This document shows, piece by piece, positions 1 through 6,403 of a stretch of DNA of 9,514 bases. The stretch comes from Clostridia bacterium (GTDB taxonomy: Bacteria > Bacillota_A > Clostridia > Christensenellales > Aristaeellaceae), in the NCBI GenBank assembly GCA_017432405.1, contig JAFRJF010000222.1, positions 1 to 9,514 of the forward strand, written 5' to 3'. The translations under genes and the position numbers were made by a program. Every line of letters starts with the position of its first letter. Position 1 is the first letter of the stretch. A model generated the notes under the pieces. It had not been told where the DNA came from. It was given only the letters and a program-made list of their open reading frames with translations, and ran no database searches.

Positions 1-2145
1 GAGGCCCAGGCCCGCGCCGAGGCCGCCGAAGCCAAGGCTGCCGAGCTGGAGACCGCCAACGCCGCCGCCGAGGCGAAGGTGGCCGAACTGGAGGCCGCCG
101 CTGCCGCGCTGGCCGTGGCCGGCGATGCCAAGGCCGAACCCGAAGCCGAGGCTTCCGGACTGGCGGACGGCACCTACGCTGTGCGCAAGACCACCGATTT
201 CAGCGACATCGACGTCGCCGTCACCGTGCTGGACGGCAAGCTCACCCAGGCCGCCGTGTCCTCCGAAGCCCTCGAGGGCCAGGTGGACATGCTCACTGAC
301 GACATCCGAAACGCCTGGGCCGAGCAGATCGTGAACAACCAGGCTGTGGATGCCGTCTCCGGCGTCACCGTCTCCTCCACTGCCGTGCAGGAGGCCGTCG
401 ACGAGCTGATGGCCCGCGCCGCAGGCGAAGAAGCAGAAGCTGCCGAGGCTCCCGCGACCGAAGCCGGCAATTCCGACATCTCCCGCTTCGTCCGCCCCAG
501 GCCCGGCTCCGGGACCGCGAGCGCCGAAGCCGCACCCGAGGTTGAATCCATGGGGCTGGTGGACGGCACCTACGCTGTGCGCAAGACCACTGATTTCAGC
601 GACATCGACGTCGCCGTCACCGTGCTGGACGGCAACCTCACCCAGGCCGTCGTATCCTCCGAAGCCCTTGATGGCCAGGTGGACATGCTCACCGACGACA
701 TCCGCGGCGCGTGGGCCGAACAGATCGTGAACAGCCAGGCCGTGGATGCCGTCTCCGGCGTCACCGTCTCCTCCAACGCCGTGCAGGAGGCCGTCGATGA
801 ATTGATGGCCCGCGCCGCGGGCGAGGAGGCCGAAGCCGAAGAAGCTACCGAGGCCCCCACGACCGAGGCCGGCAGCTCCGACATCTCCCGCTTTGTCCGC
901 CCCAGGCCCGGCTCTGCCGCCCAGAGCGCCGAAGCGGAGGCCGGGGAGGCCGCCGCGTCCGAGGCTGAAAGCTCCGACATCTCCCGCTTCGTCCGCCCCA
1001 GGCCTACGGCCGTGAGCGCTGACGAAGCTACTGAACCCACAGTCGAGCTGACCGAAGAAGAGCGCCTCAAGGCCATCCTTCCCGGCATCGTCACCACGAT
1101 GGGCGACAATCGGGAAAACAGCTACGTGGTGGACTACCTGGAGCAGGACCCCTACCTGGTGAACATCTACGAGGGCTACGGCTTCGCCAAGGACTACGGC
1201 AGCGCCCGCGGCCACGAGTACACCCTGGAGGATGTGGCCAAGACCCAGCGCCCCCACCCGAAGGCCAACTGTATCACCTGCAAGACCCCGGACCTGCACA
1301 AGATGATCGAGGAACAGGGCGTGGCCGTGTACTCGATGCCCTTCGACGAGGTGTTCCCCCAGATGACCAACAACGTCAGCTGCTACACCTGCCACGGCGA
1401 CGACATAGGGGCCGGCGGCGCTTTGAAGGTCACCCACCAGTACGTGAACGAGGCCCTGGGCGAGAACGTGGCCCGGATCGACCCCGCCACGCTGTCCTGC
1501 GGCCAGTGCCACATCGAATACTACTTCACCCCCGCCGACAGCGAGACCATGATGCCCTACCACAGCGTCGAGGAGATGACGCCTGAGGCGATCCTGGCCT
1601 ACTACGACGGCATGGGCTTTGCCGACTGGACCCAGGAGAGCACCGGCACCGCCATGCTGAAGGCCCAGCACCCCGAGATGGAGACCTTCCTGCAGGGCAA
1701 GCACGCGGCGTTCCTGAACTGCGCCGACTGCCACATGCCCACGGAAACCACCGACGCGGGCGTCGCTTACCGCAGTCACATGCTGGTCAGCCCGCTGGAA
1801 AACGAGGCGCTGCTGGCCAGCTGCGCCCAGTGCCACGGCGACACCGACATGACGGCCTTCGTCAAGGGCATCCAGGAAAAGGTCACCGCCCGGGAGACCG
1901 AAGTGGGCAACAGGCTTTCCGCCATGAAGGACGCCCTGGCCGCCGCAGTGGCCTCGGGCACCTGGAGCGAGGACGACCTGAACGCCGTTCGCAAGCTGCA
2001 TCGCGAGGCCCAGTGGTTCTTTGACTACTGCTACGTGGAGAACTCCGAGGGCGCCCACAACAGCGAGCTGTCCATGCACTGCCTTGACACCGCCGACACG
2101 AAGATCGACGAGGCCATGGCGCTGCTGGACCCGCAGACGACCTGA
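1..2145 (+). CDS. nrfA: Ammonia-forming cytochrome c nitrite reductase (NrfA) with two N-terminal FMN-binding domains; 5' partial
   Basis: The reading frame is open from base 1, so the true start and any signal peptide lie upstream; 714 residues are visible. The first ~50 are an Ala/Glu-rich helix, probably a coiled-coil stalk. Two FMN_bind domains follow (bases about 157-430 and 553-815), each opening with DGTYAVRKTTDF and ending in DAVSGVTVSS, where the Thr (codons 367-369 and 763-765) fits the site that ApbE flavinylates. The C-terminal ~375 residues are a complete NrfA core. Heme sites are CITCK (1270-1284, the NrfA-specific lysine-ligated heme), CYTCH (1381), CGQCH (1498), CADCH (1720) and CAQCH (1822). 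Catalytic Arg (ARGH), Tyr (IEYYF) and His (KAQHP) and the calcium ligands Glu, Lys and Gln are present. NrfA reduces nitrite to ammonium with six electrons outside the cytoplasmic membrane. NrfA identity is nearly certain. The fusion to flavin domains is unusual. It is followed by ccsBA, the heme-attachment genes. Confidence 0.93.
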   Translation, partial: EAQARAEAAEAKAAELETANAAAEAKVAELEAAAAALAVAGDAKAEPEAEASGLADGTYAVRKTTDFSDIDVAVTVLDGKLTQAAVSSEALEGQVDMLTDDIRNAWAEQIVNNQAVDAVSGVTVSSTAVQEAVDELMARAAGEEAEAAEAPATEAGNSDISRFVRPRPGSGTASAEAAPEVESMGLVDGTYAVRKTTDFSDIDVAVTVLDGNLTQAVVSSEALDGQVDMLTDDIRGAWAEQIVNSQAVDAVSGVTVSSNAVQEAVDELMARAAGEEAEAEEATEAPTTEAGSSDISRFVRPRPGSAAQSAEAEAGEAAASEAESSDISRFVRPRPTAVSADEATEPTVELTEEERLKAILPGIVTTMGDNRENSYVVDYLEQDPYLVNIYEGYGFAKDYGSARGHEYTLEDVAKTQRPHPKANCITCKTPDLHKMIEEQGVAVYSMPFDEVFPQMTNNVSCYTCHGDDIGAGGALKVTHQYVNEALGENVARIDPATLSCGQCHIEYYFTPADSETMMPYHSVEEMTPEAILAYYDGMGFADWTQESTGTAMLKAQHPEMETFLQGKHAAFLNCADCHMPTETTDAGVAYRSHMLVSPLENEALLASCAQCHGDTDMTAFVKGIQEKVTARETEVGNRLSAMKDALAAAVASGTWSEDDLNAVRKLHREAQWFFDYCYVENSEGAHNSELSMHCLDTADTKIDEAMALLDPQTT
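157..510 (+). repeat. FMN-binding repeat unit 1 within nrfA
   Basis: This is the first of two in-frame units that are almost the same at both DNA and protein level. It encodes one FMN_bind domain, an acidic linker and a closing SDISRFVRPRPGS motif (472-510). The close match to unit 2 points to a recent tandem duplication or ongoing gene conversion. The putative FMN-carrying Thr lies in SGVT; most family members have SGAT here, so the Ala-to-Val change is noteworthy but conservative. Confidence 0.85.
553..915 (+). repeat. FMN-binding repeat unit 2 within nrfA
   Basis: This is the second copy of the FMN_bind unit, again ending in SDISRFVRPRPGS (877-915). It differs from unit 1 by scattered substitutions and a few extra linker residues (EEATEAP). 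A third, isolated SDISRFVRPRP (973-1005) without a flavin domain stands just before the heme core. It may be the remnant of a lost unit or simply part of the linker. Confidence 0.85.
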
Positions 2146-2159
2146 GCGACTCCAAACCC

Positions 2160-2214
2160 TGTAGGGGCGGCGATGCGCCGCCCCTACAGTTGCATAGCAA
2201 CGTATATTAATACG
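2160..2214. repeat. Run of three hairpins, first a 13-bp GC-rich perfect palindrome
   Basis: In the spacer after nrfA, 2160-2188 forms a perfect 13-bp stem (TGTAGGGGCGGCG and its complement) with a 3-nt loop. It is followed at once by GTTGC-ATA-GCAAC (2189-2201) and CGTAT-ATTA-ATACG (2201-2214). There is no T-tract, so this is not a standard intrinsic terminator. It more likely is a dispersed palindromic element or an mRNA-stabilising or processing structure that sets nrfA expression apart from the genes downstream. The structure is seen directly; the function is inferred. Confidence 0.7.
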
Positions 2215-2270
2215 TCAGGAACCAACGCTCACACCGACACGGCGATACCACCCACGCTCCTCTTACACAC

Positions 2271-2278
2271 AAGGGAGG
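2271..2278 (+). promoter_or_regulatory. Shine-Dalgarno site for the ParB-like/HAD gene
   Basis: AAGGGAGG lies 14 nt before the ATG at 2293. The spacing is longer than ideal, but no better start codon is near it, so it supports 2293 rather than the GC-rich hairpin ATG at 2173. Confidence 0.5.
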
Positions 2279-2292
2279 CACTGACAAAACCT

Positions 2293-3177
2293 ATGGCTGA
2301 AAACATCACAGGCTTTCAAGATTACCTTAATAAAGAACTTGAGAACACCAAAGGAATCTACGTGCCGGTCAGGGCGGGGTTCCTGCGCCGCCTGTTGATC
2401 CGGCGGACCGCTTGTAAAAATCTCCACCCTAACCCGGAGGATGAATTCTGCATACCGACCATCGGCCCCAATTCGGGCATTATTTCCAAATACTGCCAGG
2501 ATTTCCGCAGGTTCGGGACCCGTTCCTCCGTCGAACACGACGTCGAACCGCTTACAGTGGATAAAATACGCCCCAGCGGGTACCTGATACTGAACGGCCA
2601 TCATCGGTGGGCCGCGGCCATCATGACCGGGCAGCGCAGCCTGCCGATCCGGATCGTCGACCTGCCCCTGGAAGAGGACATCCAAAAGATGCTCCAGCGT
2701 TCCCGGAGCGATCGGCGCGTGACTCTGGACCTGGATGAGGTGGTTTTCCGCTCCATGGACGACGGTCCCGTCGAAAAGCTTCCCTTTTTCCTGCGCGTTC
2801 GCTACAGGCAGCGCCTCAGGCTCGGCATTCCGGCGCTGTTCCGCTTCCTCAACGACAAGGGCTATGACATATGGGTTTACTCCGCGAACTACTATTCGTT
2901 CAAGCAGATCCAGACGCTGTTCATACTGTATCAAACCCGCGTGACGGGCGTCGTCACGGGCACCGGCGGGAAAGGCCGCCTGGGCGCCGCTGTTCACGAG
3001 CGGCTGAAAAAAAGCGTTTCTGAGCAATATCCGACGACGATCCACATCGACGCCCGTGGAATCGTGAAGGTGGACAGCCGGAACAAGACCTATGAGGAAT
3101 ATTCCCTGAAGGAAACCGGCGCGCAGTGGTCCCAGGAGATCATGAATCTGATCGGAGAGCTGGATAAGCATGAATAA
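2293..3177 (+). CDS. ParB/sulfiredoxin-like domain fused to a HAD-fold domain, function unknown
   Basis: The protein has 294 residues and no signal peptide or membrane segment, so it is probably cytoplasmic. The N-terminal half carries NGHHRWAAA (residues 101-109). This is the type of signature seen in ParB/sulfiredoxin-fold domains, a fold that includes nucleotide-binding and phosphotransfer enzymes. The C-terminal half is HAD-like: motif I DLDEV (D146, D148), motif II Ser197 after IWVY, a candidate motif III Lys227, and a motif IV strand IHIDA (D253). The second acidic residue expected in motif IV is Ala254, so catalysis may be weakened or lost. The HAD half is clearly paralogous to the next gene, which it overlaps by 8 nt, implying translational coupling and perhaps a complex. 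Start 2293 is chosen because an upstream extension to 2173 would begin inside a palindrome. The substrate is unknown; a phosphatase or phosphotransferase role is only a guess from the folds. Confidence 0.75.
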   Translation: MAENITGFQDYLNKELENTKGIYVPVRAGFLRRLLIRRTACKNLHPNPEDEFCIPTIGPNSGIISKYCQDFRRFGTRSSVEHDVEPLTVDKIRPSGYLILNGHHRWAAAIMTGQRSLPIRIVDLPLEEDIQKMLQRSRSDRRVTLDLDEVVFRSMDDGPVEKLPFFLRVRYRQRLRLGIPALFRFLNDKGYDIWVYSANYYSFKQIQTLFILYQTRVTGVVTGTGGKGRLGAAVHERLKKSVSEQYPTTIHIDARGIVKVDSRNKTYEEYSLKETGAQWSQEIMNLIGELDKHE

Positions 3178-3676
3178 GAACCTGCCGGCGCAGAAGATGC
3201 GCGTCTCCTTCGACCTGGACGAGGTGCTCTTCGTCTCGCCCCAGACCCACAAGACCGAACCCCCGCCGCCCTTTCCGTTCAACAGGCTGTTCGTCGAAAG
3301 GCTTCGCCTGGGCGCCCCTGACCTGATCCGGCAGCTCCAGGCGTTGGGCTATGAGGTGTGGGTCTACACCTCCTCCTACCGGACAGAAAAATACATTAAG
3401 GGCCTGTTCCGGCTGTACGGCGTGCGCTTCGACGGAATCGTCAACGCCACCCGGCACTTGAAGGAGGTCCAGCGGGACAACAAGACCATACTGCCCCAGA
3501 AGATGCCCAACCGATACCGGATCTCGCTGCACATCGACGATGAAATGGTCATCTGCACCTCGGCCCGCCAGTACGGGTTTCACGCCTATCATTTGGACGC
3601 CGAAGACGACGACTGGAAGGATAAGATCATCTCCCGGGCCAACGAAATCAAGCGGATGGAGGAGAGCGCCCATTAG
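3170..3676 (+). CDS. Small HAD-superfamily hydrolase-like protein, paralogue of the preceding HAD domain
   Basis: This 168-residue stand-alone HAD-fold protein has all core motifs: FDLDEV with nucleophile D15 and general acid D17, Thr67 in WVYTSS, Lys98 as likely motif III, and LHIDDE with D123/D124 as metal ligands. It therefore looks catalytically competent, unlike its upstream neighbour, with which it shares the spacing and wording of motifs I, II and IV (DLDEV, VWVYT/IWVYS, IHID/LHID). The ATG at 3170 overlaps the previous gene by 8 nt, with GGAGAG (3154-3159) 10 nt upstream. Only 49 nt separate its stop from ccsB and no terminator is visible, so it is probably co-transcribed with the cytochrome-maturation genes. 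The substrate cannot be told from sequence; small phosphomonoesters or nucleotides are typical for the fold. Confidence 0.8.
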   Translation: MNKNLPAQKMRVSFDLDEVLFVSPQTHKTEPPPPFPFNRLFVERLRLGAPDLIRQLQALGYEVWVYTSSYRTEKYIKGLFRLYGVRFDGIVNATRHLKEVQRDNKTILPQKMPNRYRISLHIDDEMVICTSARQYGFHAYHLDAEDDDWKDKIISRANEIKRMEESAH

Positions 3677-3725
3677 CCGCCGTCTTCCTCCTGAGCCCTT
3701 CCCGACCGAAGACACAATCACAGCT

Positions 3726-5024
3726 ATGCTCAAGAAGATCTGGAAATTCATATCCTCGATGCGCTTTGCCATCGCGCTGCTGCTGATCCTGGCCCTGGCC
3801 TGCGCGGCCAGCAGCCTGATCACCCAGAACCAGACCTACGCCTGGTACAGCCAGCGTTATTCCGAGCGCACCGCCGGCCTCATCATGGCCCTGCACCTGG
3901 ACGACGCCTTCCACAGCCCCTGGTTCATCGCCATCACCGCGTTTCTGTGCCTGAACCTGCTGCTGTGCAACCTGCTGCGCCTGCCGCAGCTGATCCGCCG
4001 CACAAAGGCCGAGACCCGCCCGGAGGCGGCGCTGAAGCTGCCCGGCGACGTGTCCGCCCCGGACATCCGGGACGCCGAAGGCGTATTCAAGCAGCTGCGC
4101 ATGCCCAGGCCCACCCCCTGCAAGAGCGAAGATGGCCACGACGCGCTGTTCGCCGCCCGCAACGCCGTCGGACTATGGGGCGCGTGGGTGTGCCACCTGG
4201 GGATCCTGCTGCTGATCCTGGGCTTCGGCCTGGGGCAGATGACCCAGCGCCAGTACGCGGTATACGGCGTGCCCGGGCAGATCAGGCGCATCGGCGAAAC
4301 CGAATGCTTCCTGACCATCGACGATTTCAGGGTCGAAAAGCGTGAGGACGGCTCCGTCGCCCAGTACACCACGGACATCACCGTCCAGGACGCCGCCTCC
4401 GCCGGGCGCAAGGGCGGCAGCGCCTCCATCAGCGTCAACCACCCGGCCACGCTGTGCGGCATGAAGTTCTACCAGAATTCCACCGGCTGGGCCGCCCAGG
4501 TGGACGTATACAAGGACGGCGCGCCCATCCAGCAGGAGGTCGTCTGCGCCGGGGACTATATGAACGTCACCGACAAGGAAGGCTTGGTGGTGATGCTGAA
4601 CGCCTTCTACCCCGACTACGTGATGACCCCCGGCGTCGGCCCCTCCACCGCCTCGGACCAACTGAACAACCCTGCCTACCTGTACTCGGTGTACTACCAG
4701 GGCCAGGTCATCGGCATGAACGCGCTGATGGCCGGCGAGGAGGTCACCATCGACGCATACACCGTCACCTTCTCCAACCCCCAGAGCTACACGCTGATCC
4801 AGATCAAGGTGGACCGCTTCACGCCGCTGGCCCTCGTCGGCGGCCTGGTGACGATGCTGGGCCTGCTACTGGCCCTGTACGTGCAGCCCTCCCGGGTGTG
4901 GGCCATCCGCCAGGACGACGGCCTGTGGACCGTATACGGCCAGAGCCGCAAGGGCGGCGCGCTGTTTGTGGAGCACTTCAACAAGGCGATCGACCAAAGG
5001 AGTCCTGACCATGCTTCAGATTGA
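3726..5024 (+). CDS. ccsB: Cytochrome c biogenesis protein CcsB/ResB
   Basis: The protein has 432 residues and the ResB layout. It has a short N-terminal KIWKFISSMR leader into TM1 (about residues 11-30), TM2 (about 60-82), TM3 with GAWVCHLGILLLILGFGLG (about 152-170, His157 a likely heme ligand), a long extracytoplasmic domain, and TM4 near residue 380. With CcsA it forms the system II synthase that carries heme across the membrane and joins it to CxxCH or CxxCK cysteines of exported apocytochromes. The neighbouring pentaheme NrfA is the obvious client. The ATG at 3726 is chosen because it starts the family-typical N-terminus. Its Shine-Dalgarno region is weak, so it may depend on coupling with the HAD gene 49 nt upstream. 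The 3' end overlaps ccsA by 14 nt. Confidence 0.92.
   Translation: MLKKIWKFISSMRFAIALLLILALACAASSLITQNQTYAWYSQRYSERTAGLIMALHLDDAFHSPWFIAITAFLCLNLLLCNLLRLPQLIRRTKAETRPEAALKLPGDVSAPDIRDAEGVFKQLRMPRPTPCKSEDGHDALFAARNAVGLWGAWVCHLGILLLILGFGLGQMTQRQYAVYGVPGQIRRIGETECFLTIDDFRVEKREDGSVAQYTTDITVQDAASAGRKGGSASISVNHPATLCGMKFYQNSTGWAAQVDVYKDGAPIQQEVVCAGDYMNVTDKEGLVVMLNAFYPDYVMTPGVGPSTASDQLNNPAYLYSVYYQGQVIGMNALMAGEEVTIDAYTVTFSNPQSYTLIQIKVDRFTPLALVGGLVTMLGLLLALYVQPSRVWAIRQDDGLWTVYGQSRKGGALFVEHFNKAIDQRSPDHASD
4996..5002 (+). promoter_or_regulatory. Shine-Dalgarno site of ccsA inside ccsB
   Basis: AAAGGAG lies 8 nt before the ATG at 5011. It fixes that start rather than the longer in-frame opening at 4966, and sits inside the end of ccsB, which favours coupled synthesis of the two subunits. 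Confidence 0.75.
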
Positions 5025-5826
5025 AAACACGCTGTTCACCATCGTCATGCTGGCGTATTTCGCCGCGATGATCCTCTATTTCGCCTTCATCGCCGTCAAG
5101 AAGGACGCCGTGGCCAAAGTGGCCGTGGGGCTTCAGATCGTCGGCTTCGCGCTGCACACGGCGGCCCTGGTGTGCCGGGGCATCGGCGCGGGGCGACTGC
5201 CGCTGACCAACCAGTACGAGTTCGCCACCTCCTTCGCCTGGGGGCTGTGCCTGGTCAGCCTGATCTTCGTGATCCGCTTCAAATTCCCGGTGCTGGGGGC
5301 CTTCGCCGCGCCGGTGATCTTCCTGATCATCGGCTACGCCGCGATGCAGAGCAAGGAGGTCAAGGAGCTGATGCCCGCCCTGCGCAGCAACTGGCTGGGC
5401 TTCCACGTCTCCACCGCCATCATCGCCTACGGAGCCTTCGGCGTGTCCTTCGTGCTGTCCATCATCTTCCTGCTGCGGGATAAGATGAAGGCCAGCGGCT
5501 TCCTGGACCAGCACATCCCCGACAGGGAGAAGCTGGACATGATCAGCTACCGCAGCGTGTCCCTGGGGCTGCTGTTTCTGACCTTCACCATCATCACCGG
5601 GGCCATCTGGGCCGAGCGGGCCTGGGGCAGCTACTGGTCCTGGGACCCGAAGGAGACCTGGTCGCTGGTGACCTGGATCGTCTACGCCATTTACCTGCAC
5701 CTGCGCCTGCGCCGGGGCTGGCGGGGCCGCTCCGCCGCGATCTTCTGCGTGGTCGGCTTCATCTGCGTCATGTTCACCTACCTGGGCGTGAACACCTGGC
5801 TGCCGGGGGTGCACAGCTACGCGTAG
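5011..5826 (+). CDS. ccsA: Cytochrome c biogenesis protein CcsA/ResC
   Basis: The protein has 271 residues with about eight membrane helices. The WWD heme-handling signature is at residues 205-215 (WGSYWSWDPKE), within the segment between the sixth and seventh helices. Conserved histidines expected to bind heme are visible: His49 (FALHTAAL), His132 (WLGFHVSTA) and His268 (GVHSYA) near the C-terminus. The GRLPLTNQYEF segment after helix 2 is also typical. CcsA is the partner of CcsB in system II heme export and ligation. Because the linked NrfA has a CxxCK site, this pair may be adapted to that motif, as dedicated synthases are known in other nitrite ammonifiers. That specificity is inference. 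It is the last + strand gene of the locus. Confidence 0.95.
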   Translation: MLQIENTLFTIVMLAYFAAMILYFAFIAVKKDAVAKVAVGLQIVGFALHTAALVCRGIGAGRLPLTNQYEFATSFAWGLCLVSLIFVIRFKFPVLGAFAAPVIFLIIGYAAMQSKEVKELMPALRSNWLGFHVSTAIIAYGAFGVSFVLSIIFLLRDKMKASGFLDQHIPDREKLDMISYRSVSLGLLFLTFTIITGAIWAERAWGSYWSWDPKETWSLVTWIVYAIYLHLRLRRGWRGRSAAIFCVVGFICVMFTYLGVNTWLPGVHSYA

Positions 5827-5850
5827 TCGATAGGCAATACGCATAACAGA

Positions 5851-5920
5851 AAGATCCTTCGCTTCACTCAGGATGACACGTTCTCCCGTCGTTGTCATAC
5901 TGAGCGAAGCGAAGGATCTT
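5851..5920. repeat. Long imperfect inverted repeat, 28-nt arms
   Basis: Arms 5851-5878 and 5893-5920 match at 26 of 28 positions, separated by a 14-nt loop. The arm begins AAGATCCTTCGCTTC. It lies 24 nt after ccsA and could act as a transcript-end structure, but no T-tract follows on either strand. The shape and wording suggest a dispersed, MITE-like intergenic element at the edge of the AT-rich segment. Confidence 0.8.
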
Positions 5921-5930
5921 CATAATAAAT

Positions 5931-5958
5931 TAAAAAAATGCTCCTCAATAAGAGGAGC
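5931..5958 (-). terminator. Rho-independent terminator of the small secreted protein gene
   Basis: On the - strand, GCTCCTC-TTATT-GAGGAGC (5940-5958) forms a 7-bp stem followed directly by ATTTTTTTAATTT. This is a classic intrinsic terminator, placed 20 nt after the stop of the - strand gene at 5978. Confidence 0.88.
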
Positions 5959-5977
5959 AAGAAACCGTCAAGCAAAC

Positions 5978-6373
5978 CTATCTTTTTAAAAATGTCACAA
6001 CGCCGTTATCGAGTTCAAAAATTTCACCATCCGCGAATTGCATTCTATAGCTTTCATCAGGATCTAAAAGTTCCAAATCCATCTCATTACCATCAGCATC
6101 GCATTTCCTTATTGATGCAAAGTTACGACCCGGTATTAAGGACACGCATTGAAACAAATACTCTCCACTTTCTATATCGGAACCAGCTTCGTACCGTCCA
6201 GGATACAATACAGAATTATTCATCGAATCGAGCTCAAAAATCTTCTGTTGAATTTTTAATTCCAAAGCGATAAGCTGATTCAAACTCAGCGAATCTACGT
6301 CGATTTCTTCTGCTACAGAACTCATAGTAAGTACCATAACAACAATAAATAACACCGCAATAATCTTCTTCAT
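5978..6373 (-). CDS. Small secreted protein, function unknown
   Basis: The protein has 131 residues with a clear Sec signal peptide: MKK, then a hydrophobic core IIAVLFIVVMVLTM, with likely cleavage after SSVA near residue 21. No lipobox Cys is present at that site, so it is probably released or wall-associated. The mature part has a short predicted helix (LNQLIALELKIQQKIFEL) and then a beta-rich section containing YEAGSDIESGEYLF. This resembles the repeated 'Y..G.DI..GeY' theme in small secreted Bacillota proteins of unknown role. AGGGAGGG (6381-6388) sits 7 nt before the ATG. It has its own promoter (6404-6432) and terminator (5931-5958), so it is a monocistronic unit. Base composition is much more AT-rich than the respiratory genes. 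Confidence 0.82.
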   Translation of the reverse strand: MKKIIAVLFIVVMVLTMSSVAEEIDVDSLSLNQLIALELKIQQKIFELDSMNNSVLYPGRYEAGSDIESGEYLFQCVSLIPGRNFASIRKCDADGNEMDLELLDPDESYRMQFADGEIFELDNGVVTFLKR

Positions 6374-6403
6374 TTCAAAACCCTCCCTAAACTATGTGAC
6401 TGT

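Noticed and set aside
174..1109. Two long - strand open frames opposite the nrfA flavin repeats (174-569 and 570-1109)
   Set aside because: They are mirror shadows of the GC-rich duplicated units: both end in the same sequence because the + strand is repeated. The + strand has clear FMN_bind and NrfA homology.
2173..2292. N-terminal extension of the ParB-like/HAD gene to the ATG at 2173
   Set aside because: It would begin inside the 13-bp palindrome with no ribosome site. The extra 40 residues are low in structure, and the AAGGGAGG site lies after it.
2263..3282. Long - strand open frame of 339 residues opposite the HAD genes
   Set aside because: It is a shadow frame in GC-rich DNA; the + strand carries HAD and ParB-like motifs and good start sites.
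3540..3725. Extended start of ccsB at 3540 inside the HAD gene
   Set aside because: The extension reads through the HAD gene in another frame and has no ResB-like sequence. The family-typical N-terminus starts at 3726.
4978..5898. - strand open frame of 306 residues opposite ccsA
   Set aside because: Low-complexity His/Asp/Gln/Gly-rich translation typical of a frame opposite membrane-protein codons.
5851..5920. Inverted repeat read as an intrinsic terminator for ccsA
   Set aside because: No T-tract follows the right arm on the + strand (CATAATAAATTAAAAAAAT) nor the left arm on the - strand, so the intrinsic type is not supported. A structural role stays possible.
5938..6273. + strand open frame of 111 residues
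   Set aside because: It starts inside the terminator hairpin of the - strand gene, has no ribosome site and lies opposite a well-supported secreted protein gene.
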